NCBI GenBank assembly: GCA_022732885.1
Contig: JAIJTS010000009.1
Location: 1-63,397 of the forward strand
DNA: 63,397 nucleotides
Direction: 5' to 3'
From: Atopobium sp.
GTDB lineage: Bacteria > Actinomycetota > Coriobacteriia > Coriobacteriales > Atopobiaceae
Positions 34,979-44,107 of this stretch are shown piece after piece. A program made the position numbers and the translations under genes. The notes beneath the pieces are model-generated. The model made no database searches, was not told the DNA's origin, and saw only the letters and a program-made list of their open reading frames with translations. Position 1 is the first letter of the stretch. Each line of letters begins with the position of its first letter.

Positions 34979-36013
34979 TTAGTTAAACTTTACAACCTTC
35001 TGAGCCACGCGATAACCGCCAATAGTAACTGTCTGGCCAATCTTACCAGGAAGGTTTGTAGCGGTGCCTATAAGACCATAACGAGCCTTACGGTACATCT
35101 TCTTGTCATAAGCGCGAAGCTCATCCCAGAGCTCCTCCAGCTGGTCCATAGCATCCTCGCGGTCGCTCATTTTAGAAAAGACTGAGCAGATAGCCATGAT
35201 GATAGTGAAGTAACTCATCATGTACGTCTGAAGACGTGGAGAAGAAATATCGTCGTAGATGTGATATGCGTGCATCATATTGCGAGCAACACGCCAGTAG
35301 TGATCAACGCGGCTTGTTAAGACCTTCTCGTTAACTGATTGATCGTCTCGACCAATGAAATAACGATACAAATCAACGTCAACGTAGTAGATAGTCTTTA
35401 CCTTAGGGAATGGAACGTAGGCGTAGACATTATCCACATAGAAGGTGTGTTCAGGCATCTGAATGTTTGCAGAACGCAGCACCTCGACGCGGTAGGTAAT
35501 TGCATGCATCAAAAGGTACTGAGACAGCTTAAAGCGGCCAATCTCTTCCCAACCAATAATCTTGTTAGTTGGAACAGCGTCGCGATAATCTACAAAGTTT
35601 TGGGTGTTATCCTCTACGTGCTCGTAAACGTAGTTGGAAAGCACTAGGTCAACGGGATTATCAGAGGCAATAAAGGTACGGAGCTGCTGAAGGAAGGTCT
35701 TTAAAGCGTCACCATCCACCCAGTCATCTGAATCAATGTTTTTGAAATACACGCCATCAGCGTGAGAAACAGCCTTCATAACAGCAATGCCGTGGCCGCC
35801 GTTTTCTTGATGGACCGCCTTAATGATGTTTGGATAACGCTCCTGCCAAGCGTCAGCTTTAGCGGCAGTATCGTCCTTTAAAGAACCGTCATCAACAATA
35901 ACAATCTGCACGTCATCAGCATAATCAGAGCCCTCAAGAATAGACTCAATACAATGATCCATATACTCTGAAGAGTTATAGCATGGAATACCAAAAGTAA
36001 TTGTTTTTTTCAT
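34979..36013 (-). CDS. Family 2 glycosyltransferase
   Basis: A 344-residue GT-A fold enzyme. The N-terminus ITFGIPCYNSSEYMDHCIESIL, the VIVDDGS strand (about 37-43) and NIDSDDWV (DxD region, about 91-98) are typical of GT2. It has no membrane segments. It lies 9 bases downstream of glf on the same strand, so it probably acts on galactofuranose or another sugar of a surface polysaccharide. The acceptor and donor cannot be deduced. Confidence 0.9.
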   Translation of the reverse strand: MKKTITFGIPCYNSSEYMDHCIESILEGSDYADDVQIVIVDDGSLKDDTAAKADAWQERYPNIIKAVHQENGGHGIAVMKAVSHADGVYFKNIDSDDWVDGDALKTFLQQLRTFIASDNPVDLVLSNYVYEHVEDNTQNFVDYRDAVPTNKIIGWEEIGRFKLSQYLLMHAITYRVEVLRSANIQMPEHTFYVDNVYAYVPFPKVKTIYYVDVDLYRYFIGRDDQSVNEKVLTSRVDHYWRVARNMMHAYHIYDDISSPRLQTYMMSYFTIIMAICSVFSKMSDREDAMDQLEELWDELRAYDKKMYRKARYGLIGTATNLPGKIGQTVTIGGYRVAQKVVKFN

Positions 36014-36022
36014 GCAAGCTCC

Positions 36023-37225
36023 CTATGACTGATGAGCAATAAGCTCATCAGAAAGTTCCAGTGCAGAAGCAACGACGCCATCCATGTCATAGTAACGATA
36101 CTCAGCAAGACGTCCAACTGCATGGAAGTTTAAGATGCCAGAAGTGCGATTCTTGTAGGAGCGATAGAGCTCCTGATTTTCTGGCTCGAGAATAGCGTAA
36201 TAAGGGGTCTGGCCACTCTCTGGAACATATGCGTGTGAGTACTCACGCATGATAGTTGTTTTACCAGGGAGAACCTGACCAGTCATGTTCTTAAACTCAG
36301 TAATACGAGTAAAGTCCTCGCTAGTGGTGTAATTGACGGTACCAACAGGCTGGAACTGGTCTTGGTCAAGCGTCTCAAACTGCATATCAAGCGTACGATA
36401 TGGAAGAGCTCCCTGATCAAGGTTGAAAAGCTCATCCAAAGGTCCGGTATAGATTACTTCACCCGCAAATAGTTTCTCGCAAACACTCACATTAGAAGCG
36501 GTGAGCTTCATGATGTCGCGGACGTCAACATCAAGGAAGACATCAATCAAATCATGATCAAGCATGTTTTCAAAGAGCTTAGTGTAACCCTCTTTTGGCA
36601 TGCCCTGATACGTTGCACCTGGGAAGTAACGATCATCATCACCAACAAAGATTGGAACACGACCTGTGATGGATTTGTCAATCTGGTCTGGAGTCTTTCC
36701 CCACTGCTTCATGGTGTAGTGCAGAAAAACGTTCTCGTAAACGTAATCGGCAATCTCTTCCAGATCTGGATCGTTCTTCTCGCGAAGCTCCATGATTGGA
36801 ACTTTGACGTTCTCTCCAAACGTAAGAACTAACTTCTGATAGAGCTTCTCGCCACGCTCTTCTCCAAAGGCAAGCTTCAAAGATTGATGGTTAAAGGGAA
36901 CAGGCATAAGCTGGCCGTTAATGTTAGCCAGAACTTTGTGCTGGTAGTTAGTCCACTCAGTAAAGCGCGAGAGGAACTGGTGAACGCGGTCACTCATGGT
37001 GTGGTAGATATGTGGACCGTACTCGTGAACAAGAACGCCCGCATCATCAAGGCGATCGTAAGCGTTACCCGCAATGTGGTTTCTGCGCTCAAAGATTGCT
37101 ACCTTTGAATTGCAGTTTTCTGCCATACGACGAGCAACAACAGCTCCTGCATAGCCAGCTCCAACAACAAGAACGTTGTAATTGTCGGGGTTGAACCCAG
37201 CAGGAAGACCATGATTGATAGACAT
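36023..37225 (-). CDS. glf: UDP-galactopyranose mutase
   Basis: A 400-residue flavoenzyme converting UDP-galactopyranose to UDP-galactofuranose. The FAD Rossmann motif VVGAGYAGAVVARRM, then RNHIAGNAYD and EYGPHIYHT, the VPFNHQSL substrate region and YTGPLDELF are diagnostic. The ATG at 37225 has GGAGG five bases upstream and is preferred to the in-frame ATG at 37237. With the downstream GT2 it suggests a galactofuranose-containing envelope glycan. Confidence 0.96.
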   Translation of the reverse strand: MSINHGLPAGFNPDNYNVLVVGAGYAGAVVARRMAENCNSKVAIFERRNHIAGNAYDRLDDAGVLVHEYGPHIYHTMSDRVHQFLSRFTEWTNYQHKVLANINGQLMPVPFNHQSLKLAFGEERGEKLYQKLVLTFGENVKVPIMELREKNDPDLEEIADYVYENVFLHYTMKQWGKTPDQIDKSITGRVPIFVGDDDRYFPGATYQGMPKEGYTKLFENMLDHDLIDVFLDVDVRDIMKLTASNVSVCEKLFAGEVIYTGPLDELFNLDQGALPYRTLDMQFETLDQDQFQPVGTVNYTTSEDFTRITEFKNMTGQVLPGKTTIMREYSHAYVPESGQTPYYAILEPENQELYRSYKNRTSGILNFHAVGRLAEYRYYDMDGVVASALELSDELIAHQS

Positions 37226-37463
37226 GTAAACCTCCATGTGCGCCTAAATGCGCAGGATGTGTAAGTGAAACTTAACTCATTTTAACACGTGGCCATAAAC
37301 TGAGTCATGCGGGGTACAAAGCCCCTCCGTTAGGCGTAAAATGTTCAGTTAGTTTGAAAATGTATTTCTTGACTGTTGGTGTCAGTATTTTTTAGAAACT
37401 TTAAGTTAAGAAGTGCAAAACGCAACGAGACGCAGATATCAAAGTATGATTGGAGCACGACAC

Positions 37464-38444
37464 ATGAGCAAGTTTCTTGACCGTATGAAAGAAACCGCTA
37501 AGTCCGACGTAAAGACTATTGTACTTCCAGAGGGCGAGGACCAGCGTACCATCGATGCAGCTAAGAAGATTGTTGCAGAAGGTATTGCAAAGGTCATCAT
37601 TCTTGGCAATCCTGATCAGATTGATGTTCCAGGCGCAACTGTGGTAGATCCTACTACTGACGAGCGCCATGAGGCATATGCTCAGAAGTTTGCTGAGCTT
37701 CGTGCTCGCAAGGGCGTCACCATTGAGGAAGCTCGCAAGCAGATGAACGACGCTACGTACTTTGCAACCATGATGGTCAAGATGGGTGACGCTGACGGTC
37801 TAGTTTCTGGTGCTTGCCACTCTACCGCAAACACCCTAAGACCTGCACTGCAGATCATCAAGACTGCTCCTGGTACCAAGCTTGTTTCTGCATTCTTCAT
37901 CATGAGCACCACTACTGACTTTGGCGAGGACGGCACCCTTCTCTTTGCTGACTGCGGTCTCAACATTGATCCATCTGCAGAGGAGCTCTCCGAGATTGCT
38001 CTTGCTTCCGCTGATTCTTGGCGTGCATTCATGAGCGATGAGCCTCGCGTAGCCATGCTCTCCTACTCCACTATGGGCTCTGCTGGTGGTGCAACTGCCG
38101 AGAAGGTCCAGGAGGCCACAAAGCTTGCTCACGAGAAGAACGCTGAGCTTGCACTCGACGGCGATCTTCAGCTTGACGCAGCTCTTGTTCCTGAGGTTGG
38201 TAAGCTCAAGGCTCCATTCTCTAAGGTTGCTGGAAACGCAAACATCCTGGTCTTCCCTAACCTTGAGGCTGGAAATATTGGTTACAAGCTTGTTCAGCGC
38301 TTCAGTGGTGCTGAGGCATACGGTCCAATCCTTCAAGGCATTGCTCGTCCTGTTAACGATCTTTCGCGTGGTTGCTCCGCTGACGATATTGTTGGCGTTG
38401 TTGCAATCACCGCTGTTCAAGCTCAGATGGCAGACAACAACTAG
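37464..38444 (+). CDS. pta: Phosphate acetyltransferase
   Basis: A 326-residue enzyme of the short Pta class, exchanging CoA for phosphate to give acetyl phosphate. VLPEGEDQRTIDAA near the N-terminus, GLVSGACHSTANTLRPALQII (about 112-132) and the late NILVFPNLEAGNIGYKLVQR are the family signature. The ATG at 37464 has TGGAGC upstream; the frame is open to 37413. Pta, AckA (40016-41185) and the pfl genes together form the acetate branch. A strong terminator follows. Confidence 0.95.
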   Translation: MSKFLDRMKETAKSDVKTIVLPEGEDQRTIDAAKKIVAEGIAKVIILGNPDQIDVPGATVVDPTTDERHEAYAQKFAELRARKGVTIEEARKQMNDATYFATMMVKMGDADGLVSGACHSTANTLRPALQIIKTAPGTKLVSAFFIMSTTTDFGEDGTLLFADCGLNIDPSAEELSEIALASADSWRAFMSDEPRVAMLSYSTMGSAGGATAEKVQEATKLAHEKNAELALDGDLQLDAALVPEVGKLKAPFSKVAGNANILVFPNLEAGNIGYKLVQRFSGAEAYGPILQGIARPVNDLSRGCSADDIVGVVAITAVQAQMADNN

Positions 38445-38472
38445 TCTTTCTGCCCTTCTAACTTGGTATACT

Positions 38473-38498
38473 AAGCCAGTCTCAAAAGAGACTGGCTT
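38473..38498 (+). terminator. Terminator after pta
   Basis: AAGCCAGTCTC / GAGACTGGCTT, an 11-bp perfect stem with a 4-base loop, followed by ATTCTTT. Confidence 0.85.
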
Positions 38499-38519
38499 AT
38501 TCTTTAGCTGGAGGCATCT

Positions 38520-39419
38520 ATGTCTGAAATTATTTCTATTTCTAACGGCTCTCTTACCGCTTCAATTGACACCATGGGCGCACAGCTCATGAGCTTGCAA
38601 AAAGGTAAGTCGGAATACCTCTGGCAAGGAAATGCCAACTGGTGGCCAAGACGTGCCCCCATCCTCTTCCCGATTGTTGGTGTGCTTAAAGACGGCAAGG
38701 CAGAATCTGCAGAAGGCACCGTTACCCTTGCTCGCCACGGACTTGCTCGCCTCAACCAGTTTAATGTTGTCGAGCAAAGTACCTCATCTGTAACACTCCA
38801 GCTAAAAAGTACCGAAGAGACTCGCAAGTCTTACCCCTATGACTTTGAGCTGAGACTGATCTTCTCGGTAGATGGCGATACGTTGACACAAACATATGAG
38901 GTCACCAACACGGGAAACGTTGTGCTGCCATTCACTCTTGGCGCGCATCCTGCGTTCAACATTCCTGTACCGGGTGTTGAGTCGACCTCTTTAGACCAGT
39001 ATCACCTCTTGTTTACGCGCTCCTGGACCAGCTATGGTCCATCCATTACTGATGAGGGTCTATGTGACTACGCTACACCTCAGAAGCTTGTTGTGGACTC
39101 TGACACGCTTCCTCTATCTTGGGAACTCATTGATCGCGAGAAAACCATCACGCTTGAGGATGTTCCCGATAGACGCATTACGCTTGCAGCTAATGCAGAA
39201 ACTGTCTCTGAGGCCCATGGCATTCAAATGGAGTTTGAAGACTTTGATTACCTGGGTATTTGGAGTGCTGCTCCTGGTTGTCCATTTGTTGCTCTAGAGC
39301 CATGGTGCGGCATTGCAGACACCGTTGATACCGACGGCGTCTTTGAGCATAAGCCGGGCATCATGTGCCTTAATCCAGAACAAAGTATTGCTAAAACATT
39401 GAGCATCAAAGTCTTCTAA
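38520..39419 (+). CDS. Aldose 1-epimerase family protein (LacX-like)
   Basis: A 299-residue beta-sandwich sugar epimerase-like protein. The conserved WPRRAPILFPIVG near residues 42-54, HGLARLNQF and LGAHPAFNIP (about 140-149) belong to the LacX-like branch of the galactose mutarotase family. It may act on hexoses or hexose-6-phosphates; the substrate is not defined. Its stop overlaps the start of the GNAT gene (TAATG), so they are translated together. Confidence 0.87.
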   Translation: MSEIISISNGSLTASIDTMGAQLMSLQKGKSEYLWQGNANWWPRRAPILFPIVGVLKDGKAESAEGTVTLARHGLARLNQFNVVEQSTSSVTLQLKSTEETRKSYPYDFELRLIFSVDGDTLTQTYEVTNTGNVVLPFTLGAHPAFNIPVPGVESTSLDQYHLLFTRSWTSYGPSITDEGLCDYATPQKLVVDSDTLPLSWELIDREKTITLEDVPDRRITLAANAETVSEAHGIQMEFEDFDYLGIWSAAPGCPFVALEPWCGIADTVDTDGVFEHKPGIMCLNPEQSIAKTLSIKVF

Positions 39420-39916
39420 TGCACATCAGAAGAGCAAATAGTAGAGACCTTGGGGTTGTTGCAGATTTATATGACATCGGCCGCCAGACCATGTCTCAGC
39501 ATAACAACACATTCCAGTGGACCAAGAATTATCCACTTTTAGAAGATGCTACAGCCGATCTTGAAAGAAACGGCCTTTTTGTAGTTTGTGAAGACAATAA
39601 ACCAAAAGAAATTCTTGGTTGTTTCTCGCTCTTACCCGGTCCTGACGAGGCATATGTAAATATTACTGAAGGTGCATGGATAAACGACCTGGATTACGTT
39701 GTTATTCACCGAGTGGCTGTTACATATACCGGCCGCGGAATTGCCACCTTTATGTTCAATTGGATTTGCAAGAACTACTCAAACGTTCGGGCAGATACTC
39801 ACGAAGTCAATGTTGCTATGACTACAACACTTACACATGCTGGTTTTGTATATTGCGGCAAGGTAGTTGGACACGACGCGACGCCTCGTAATGCCTTTCA
39901 TTTTGTAGCTCTATAA
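39419..39916 (+). CDS. GNAT-family N-acetyltransferase
   Basis: A 165-residue acetyltransferase of unknown substrate. The acetyl-CoA pyrophosphate loop is VAVTYTGRGIATFMFNWI (about 98-115); N-terminal HIRRANSRDLGVVADLY and C-terminal AGFVYCGKV complete the fold. Coupled to the aldose-epimerase-like gene by a one-base overlap. Confidence 0.88.
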   Translation: MHIRRANSRDLGVVADLYDIGRQTMSQHNNTFQWTKNYPLLEDATADLERNGLFVVCEDNKPKEILGCFSLLPGPDEAYVNITEGAWINDLDYVVIHRVAVTYTGRGIATFMFNWICKNYSNVRADTHEVNVAMTTTLTHAGFVYCGKVVGHDATPRNAFHFVAL

Positions 39917-39963
39917 AATGCGTTATTCAAACTAAAAAACTTGTAAGTATGTCTTCATAAAAA

Positions 39964-39988
39964 AACTCCCACATGGAATGTGGGAGTT
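39964..39988 (-). terminator. Terminator of ackA, also usable by the convergent GNAT gene
   Basis: AACTCCCACAT / ATGTGGGAGTT, an 11-bp stem with a 3-base loop. On the minus strand a long T-run follows (A-run at 39958-39965 on plus). Confidence 0.88.
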
Positions 39989-40015
39989 CATAAATCCTTA
40001 GATTGTAAGTAAAAA

Positions 40016-41185
40016 TTACTTACCAAGAAGCTCCTGAACGTCAAGAGCAATCATATACTCCTCATTGGTAGGAACAACCAAAACGCGAACTTTTGAGTCT
40101 GGAGCAGAGATGTCACGGATTTCACCGGAGCGAACCTTGTTCTTCTCCTCATCAATCTTGACACCCATCCACTCAAGCTCTTTGGCAACACCAAGGCGCA
40201 TCTCATCAGAGTTCTCACCAATACCAGCGGAGAACGCCATGGTATCAAAGCCATGCATAGCCTGAGCCATCTCCATAATGAGCTGGGAAGTACGATAGTA
40301 GAACATCTCAAGTGCAAGCTGGCAGTTCTTATCGCCCGCATGAGCTCCGTCCTCAATGTCACGAGAATCAGAGTGACCAGACAGAGCGAGAAGACCAGAC
40401 TGCTTGTTCATCATTGTGTCAATCTCGTCGATGGAGTAACCGCCAACACGAGAGAGATAGAAAACGGTAGCTGGGTCAATAGTGCCGCAACGAGTACCCA
40501 TAATAAGACCATCGAGTGGAGTAAGACCCATAGTGGTCTCAAGATCATGACCGTCCTCAATAGCGGAAAGAGAAGCGCCAGAGCCAAGGTGGCAGCTGAC
40601 CAGCTTGTGAGTCTGACCATTAGTGAACTCATTAGTTGCGCGCCAAATGTAGCGGTGAGAAGTACCGTGAGCGCCATACTTGCGAACGTGGTACTTATCA
40701 ACAACATCACGAGGAAGGGCATAGCGATGTGCCTTCTCTGGCATATTAAAGTGGAAAGAAGTGTCGCAGACAATTACATTGCCAACCTCTGGGAAGAGCT
40801 CACGGCACATCTCAATAACGTCAGCCTCAGCATAGTTGTGAAGAGGAGCAAGTGGAGCAACCTCACGAACCTGAGCCAGGACCTTATCGTCTACAACAGC
40901 AGACTCTGGGAAGTACCAACCGCCCTGAACAACACGGTGACCAATACCATCAATTGGCTTATCGATAGTCTTAAGAATGTCAAAGACATGCTTAATAGCA
41001 GTCCTGTGATCTGGAAGAGCAACGTCAAGCTTCTGCTTCTCTCCACCAAGCTCCTCATGACCAACAAAAGAACCTTCGATACCGATACGCTCGCAGTTTC
41101 CTTTTGCGTAAACCTCGCGGGTGTCAACGTCAAGAAGCTGGTACTTAAGAGATGAGCTGCCTGCGTTGATAACCAGTACGTTCAT
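40016..41185 (-). CDS. ackA: Acetate kinase
   Basis: A 389-residue ASKHA-fold kinase making ATP and acetate from acetyl phosphate. VINAGSSSLKYQL opens it; GHRVVQGGWYFPE, DTSFHFNMPEKAHRYALP and the phosphate segment SCHLGSGASLSAIEDG are diagnostic. It is not adjacent to pta; two genes and two terminators separate them and it lies on the other strand, so the two are regulated independently. Confidence 0.97.
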   Translation of the reverse strand: MNVLVINAGSSSLKYQLLDVDTREVYAKGNCERIGIEGSFVGHEELGGEKQKLDVALPDHRTAIKHVFDILKTIDKPIDGIGHRVVQGGWYFPESAVVDDKVLAQVREVAPLAPLHNYAEADVIEMCRELFPEVGNVIVCDTSFHFNMPEKAHRYALPRDVVDKYHVRKYGAHGTSHRYIWRATNEFTNGQTHKLVSCHLGSGASLSAIEDGHDLETTMGLTPLDGLIMGTRCGTIDPATVFYLSRVGGYSIDEIDTMMNKQSGLLALSGHSDSRDIEDGAHAGDKNCQLALEMFYYRTSQLIMEMAQAMHGFDTMAFSAGIGENSDEMRLGVAKELEWMGVKIDEEKNKVRSGEIRDISAPDSKVRVLVVPTNEEYMIALDVQELLGK

Positions 41186-41318
41186 GTGTCTCCTCTTTCC
41201 GTGAAGCAGAAAAGACTACTAAGTCTTCCTCTCCTACTTCAATCAAACATAACCGCATGACATCATAAACCCCAAGATACCTTGGAGTTAAATAGACGAG
41301 CAAAAAACTTGAATTTTT

Positions 41319-41663
41319 TTATTCTTCACCCATTGAATCATCAAGTTGCCTGCCACCTAAAACATGGAAGTGCACATGATTAATTGACTGCCCGCCATGC
41401 TTACCGGTATTAGTTATTACGCGGAAACCAGATTCTTTGATTCCCGTTTGTTCTGTTACTGCAGCAATAGCTTTAGTGACACTTTCAAGAGTGTTAGCAG
41501 GGATACCATCAATGATGTTGTCATAATGTTTCTTAGGAACAACAAGAACGTGGACAGGAGTCAGAGGATGCAAGTCATTAAAAGCTACAACATTTTCATC
41601 CTCATAAAGAAAGTCTGTAGGAATCTCTTTGTTTGCCAGCTTACAAAAAATACAATCAGACAT
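41319..41663 (-). CDS. HIT-family nucleotide-binding hydrolase
   Basis: A 114-residue histidine-triad protein of the Hint branch. CIFCKLANKEIP carries the N-terminal zinc cysteines, and HVHFHVLGGR is the histidine triad. These enzymes hydrolyse nucleoside phosphoramidates. GGGAGAGG lies before the ATG at 41663; this start avoids overlapping xseB, which ends 10 bases upstream. Confidence 0.93.
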   Translation of the reverse strand: MSDCIFCKLANKEIPTDFLYEDENVVAFNDLHPLTPVHVLVVPKKHYDNIIDGIPANTLESVTKAIAAVTEQTGIKESGFRVITNTGKHGGQSINHVHFHVLGGRQLDDSMGEE

Positions 41664-41673
41664 AGCCTCTCCC

Positions 41674-41937
41674 TTACTCATCTAAATATGCAGTAGAAGG
41701 CGCTGCGGTTGTATCGGTAATTGCAGCTCCTGCCTGAGACTCATCAAGTAAAACCTTTACCTTTTGCTCAGCGGTATCAAGTCTTTCGCGCAAATCTTTT
41801 ACCAGCTCAACCCCGCGAGCATACAAAGCCAAAGACTCTTCAAGCTCTAAATCTGTACCCTCAAGCTTACGAACAATCTGCTCAAGCTCAATAGAAGCAT
41901 CTTTAAAAGTAAGTTCTTCAGTCTTCTTAGTATCCAT
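41674..41937 (-). CDS. xseB: Exodeoxyribonuclease VII small subunit
   Basis: An 87-residue mostly helical protein: FKDASIELEQIVRKLEGTDLELEESL is cut here to its pattern of a short helix, a Gly turn and LELEESLALYARG, typical of XseB, which binds XseA in a multi-subunit nuclease. It lies 14 bases downstream of xseA. The last 25 residues are an Ala/Thr-rich tail. Confidence 0.93.
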   Translation of the reverse strand: MDTKKTEELTFKDASIELEQIVRKLEGTDLELEESLALYARGVELVKDLRERLDTAEQKVKVLLDESQAGAAITDTTAAPSTAYLDE

Positions 41938-41951
41938 GTTGTTCCCCTTAT

Positions 41952-43301
41952 CTATGAAAGCTCAATATCAGAAACAGTTGCCTTAATTGTTCCATCCGTC
42001 ATTTTGATCAACAGAGAATCCCCTACCGAGGCATCTTTGGCCGTTTTAATGACAGATCCCTTTTCATCTTGGACATATGCATATCCCCTTGTAAGAACCT
42101 TTAAAGGAGAAAGCGCATCTAATTTTCCTGCAAGAGAGGACAGCAAAGCCTCATGTGGATGAAGCATGGCAGCACTAGCTCTAGTAAGCCTTTGCGACTC
42201 AACAGAAAGCATCTCTTTCTTTCTTGCAAGAAGCGCTGGCAAAGCATCCATCAACCTCTGCTCAGTCTGATTGAGGTCTTCTGTCCTTGTAGAAATAATA
42301 TAAGCAGGATCTTTCAAACAAGGACGATCTGAGAGCTTTTCTAGCTGATATTGTTTACTTGATAAAGCATTTCTCATTGCCAGGTTAGAACGCTGTTCAA
42401 CAGAGGCAAGTCCCGTTTTATAGAACTGCAAAATCTTTCTTGTTGCATTTCCAAGGCGAGAAATTCTGTTGTTAAACGTAGTTTGTAACTCACTAATAGC
42501 AGGAGCCACAGACTCTGCAGCAGCAGTTGGCGTAGATGTTCTTCTATCAGAAACCATATCTGCAATGGTGGTATCAGGCTCATGGCCAATACCCGTGATA
42601 ACAGGAACAGGGCACGCTGCTATAGCGCGAGCCACTCCCTCATCATTAAAGCACATAAGATCTTCAAAAGATCCACCACCACGAACCAGCAAAATTGCAT
42701 CTGGTTGCGTAGCTGCAGCAACTTGAAGCGCTTTAATAATAGTTGCAGGCGCATGGCTTCCCTGAACCGCGCATCCAGAAACCTCAAGCTCTACCAAAGG
42801 ATTTCTACGCGCAAGCGTGCGCTTAACATCATCAATAACGCTGCCAGAAAGAGAAGTTACCACACCTATACGTGTACAAAACTCTGGAATGTAGCGCTTT
42901 CTAGAAATGTCTGTAAGGCCTTCTTTTTCTAGCTTTTTAGCAAGCTGCGCTACCTTTTGGCGAAGGTCTCCTTCTCCAGCGATTTGAATAGTGCGGGCAT
43001 GGAAAGAAAGTTTTCCGCTTGAAGCGTAAATATCAAACTTTCCTGTCATCTGAATCCTCATGCCGTCCTGCAGCGTAATGCCGCTAGCGGCATAAATCTT
43101 TGACCAAACAATAACCGCCATAGAACTAACTGGGTCTTTTACGTCAAAGTAGCAATGGCCAGACTTATAGTTTGGGCCTCTAAATCCAGAAACCTCTCCA
43201 ACTACCGTCATAGACGGGATTGAAGCAACCTCATTTTTTGCAAAGAGCACTGCATCAGATACTGAAAGAACAGAATCTTCTTTCTCTTGAATCTGATCCA
43301 T
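41952..43301 (-). CDS. xseA: Exodeoxyribonuclease VII large subunit
   Basis: A 449-residue nuclease subunit. N-terminal OB fold (about 25-110, with VGEVSGFR and GHCYFDVKD), catalytic domain with GVVTSLSGSVIDDVKRTL, LLVRGGGSFEDLMCFNDE, and ITGIGHEPDTTIADMVSDRR, then a long coiled-coil region (about 290-400). It degrades single-stranded DNA from both ends with XseB. It starts 2 bases after the upstream peptidase gene stop, suggesting an operon yugP-like, xseA, xseB, HIT. Confidence 0.95.
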   Translation of the reverse strand: MDQIQEKEDSVLSVSDAVLFAKNEVASIPSMTVVGEVSGFRGPNYKSGHCYFDVKDPVSSMAVIVWSKIYAASGITLQDGMRIQMTGKFDIYASSGKLSFHARTIQIAGEGDLRQKVAQLAKKLEKEGLTDISRKRYIPEFCTRIGVVTSLSGSVIDDVKRTLARRNPLVELEVSGCAVQGSHAPATIIKALQVAAATQPDAILLVRGGGSFEDLMCFNDEGVARAIAACPVPVITGIGHEPDTTIADMVSDRRTSTPTAAAESVAPAISELQTTFNNRISRLGNATRKILQFYKTGLASVEQRSNLAMRNALSSKQYQLEKLSDRPCLKDPAYIISTRTEDLNQTEQRLMDALPALLARKKEMLSVESQRLTRASAAMLHPHEALLSSLAGKLDALSPLKVLTRGYAYVQDEKGSVIKTAKDASVGDSLLIKMTDGTIKATVSDIELS

Positions 43302-43303
43302 TG

Positions 43304-43990
43304 CTAATTCCTGTTTCTAGAAGAACCAAGCAAATACAAAAGCTGGAGTGCGGAAACCATAGCGGCTGCAACATAGGTAAGAGCAGCAGCAATAAGCACC
43401 TTTCTAGCGCCAGCGTAATCAAAACCTGCAGGAGCATTTGCCTTCAAAAAAGCTAATCCACGCCTTGAGGCATCAATCTCTACAGGAAGCGTAACAACGT
43501 GAAACAGGAAGGTAAATGCATACAGCCAAATTGCTAGTACTGTCATACCAGAAATATTTAGCCAAATGCCAGCAATAAACACATAAATCCAAGCTGCAGA
43601 TGCAAGATTAACAACAGGAACAAGAGCAGATCGAACTCGTGCAGGCATAAACATCTTAGCTGTCTGAACAGCATGACCAGCCTCGTGGCAAGAAACAGCA
43701 AGCGAAGCTACACTGCCTTCCGAAAAATTTGCATCAGAGAGATGCAAGCAGTTGTCTCGTGGATCAAAATTATCTGTAAGCTCACCAGAAATTCTCTTGA
43801 TACCCACATTAGCTGCTCCGTTTGCGTCCATCATGGCGCGAGCAACAGACGCACCACTGGCGCTAAACCCTGAAGGGACCAAAGAGTACTTTTTAAATTC
43901 ATGCTTGATATACCACTGAGTACCTAGACCGAGTGTCAAAGAGGCAACCACCAAAATGACATATGGGATAATCGCACCAGAGTAATACAT
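43304..43990 (-). CDS. YugP-type membrane zinc metallopeptidase
   Basis: A 228-residue protein with an N-terminal membrane segment (about 9-25), the zinc motif CHEAGHAVQTA (HExxH, about 100-110) and three further membrane segments. DVSRRGLAFL-like EIDASRRGLAFLKAN follows the third one and is typical of the family. Predicted membrane peptidase; substrate unknown. It opens a set with xseA, xseB and the HIT gene. Confidence 0.92.
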   Translation of the reverse strand: MYYSGAIIPYVILVVASLTLGLGTQWYIKHEFKKYSLVPSGFSASGASVARAMMDANGAANVGIKRISGELTDNFDPRDNCLHLSDANFSEGSVASLAVSCHEAGHAVQTAKMFMPARVRSALVPVVNLASAAWIYVFIAGIWLNISGMTVLAIWLYAFTFLFHVVTLPVEIDASRRGLAFLKANAPAGFDYAGARKVLIAAALTYVAAAMVSALQLLYLLGSSRNRN

Positions 43991-44107
43991 ATTTTCTCCT
44001 ATCTATGTGTTACAAAAAGTATACCCAACTCATCGGACAAAAAGTCAGGTTTGCAAGAGTACGTACAGTCGAGAAAAGTAAGAAAAACCCTTTTTTGCGT
44101 CTTGTTT

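Noticed and set aside
40253..41155. 300-codon plus-strand frame opposite ackA
   Set aside because: Antisense shadow of acetate kinase; no ribosome site or family signal.
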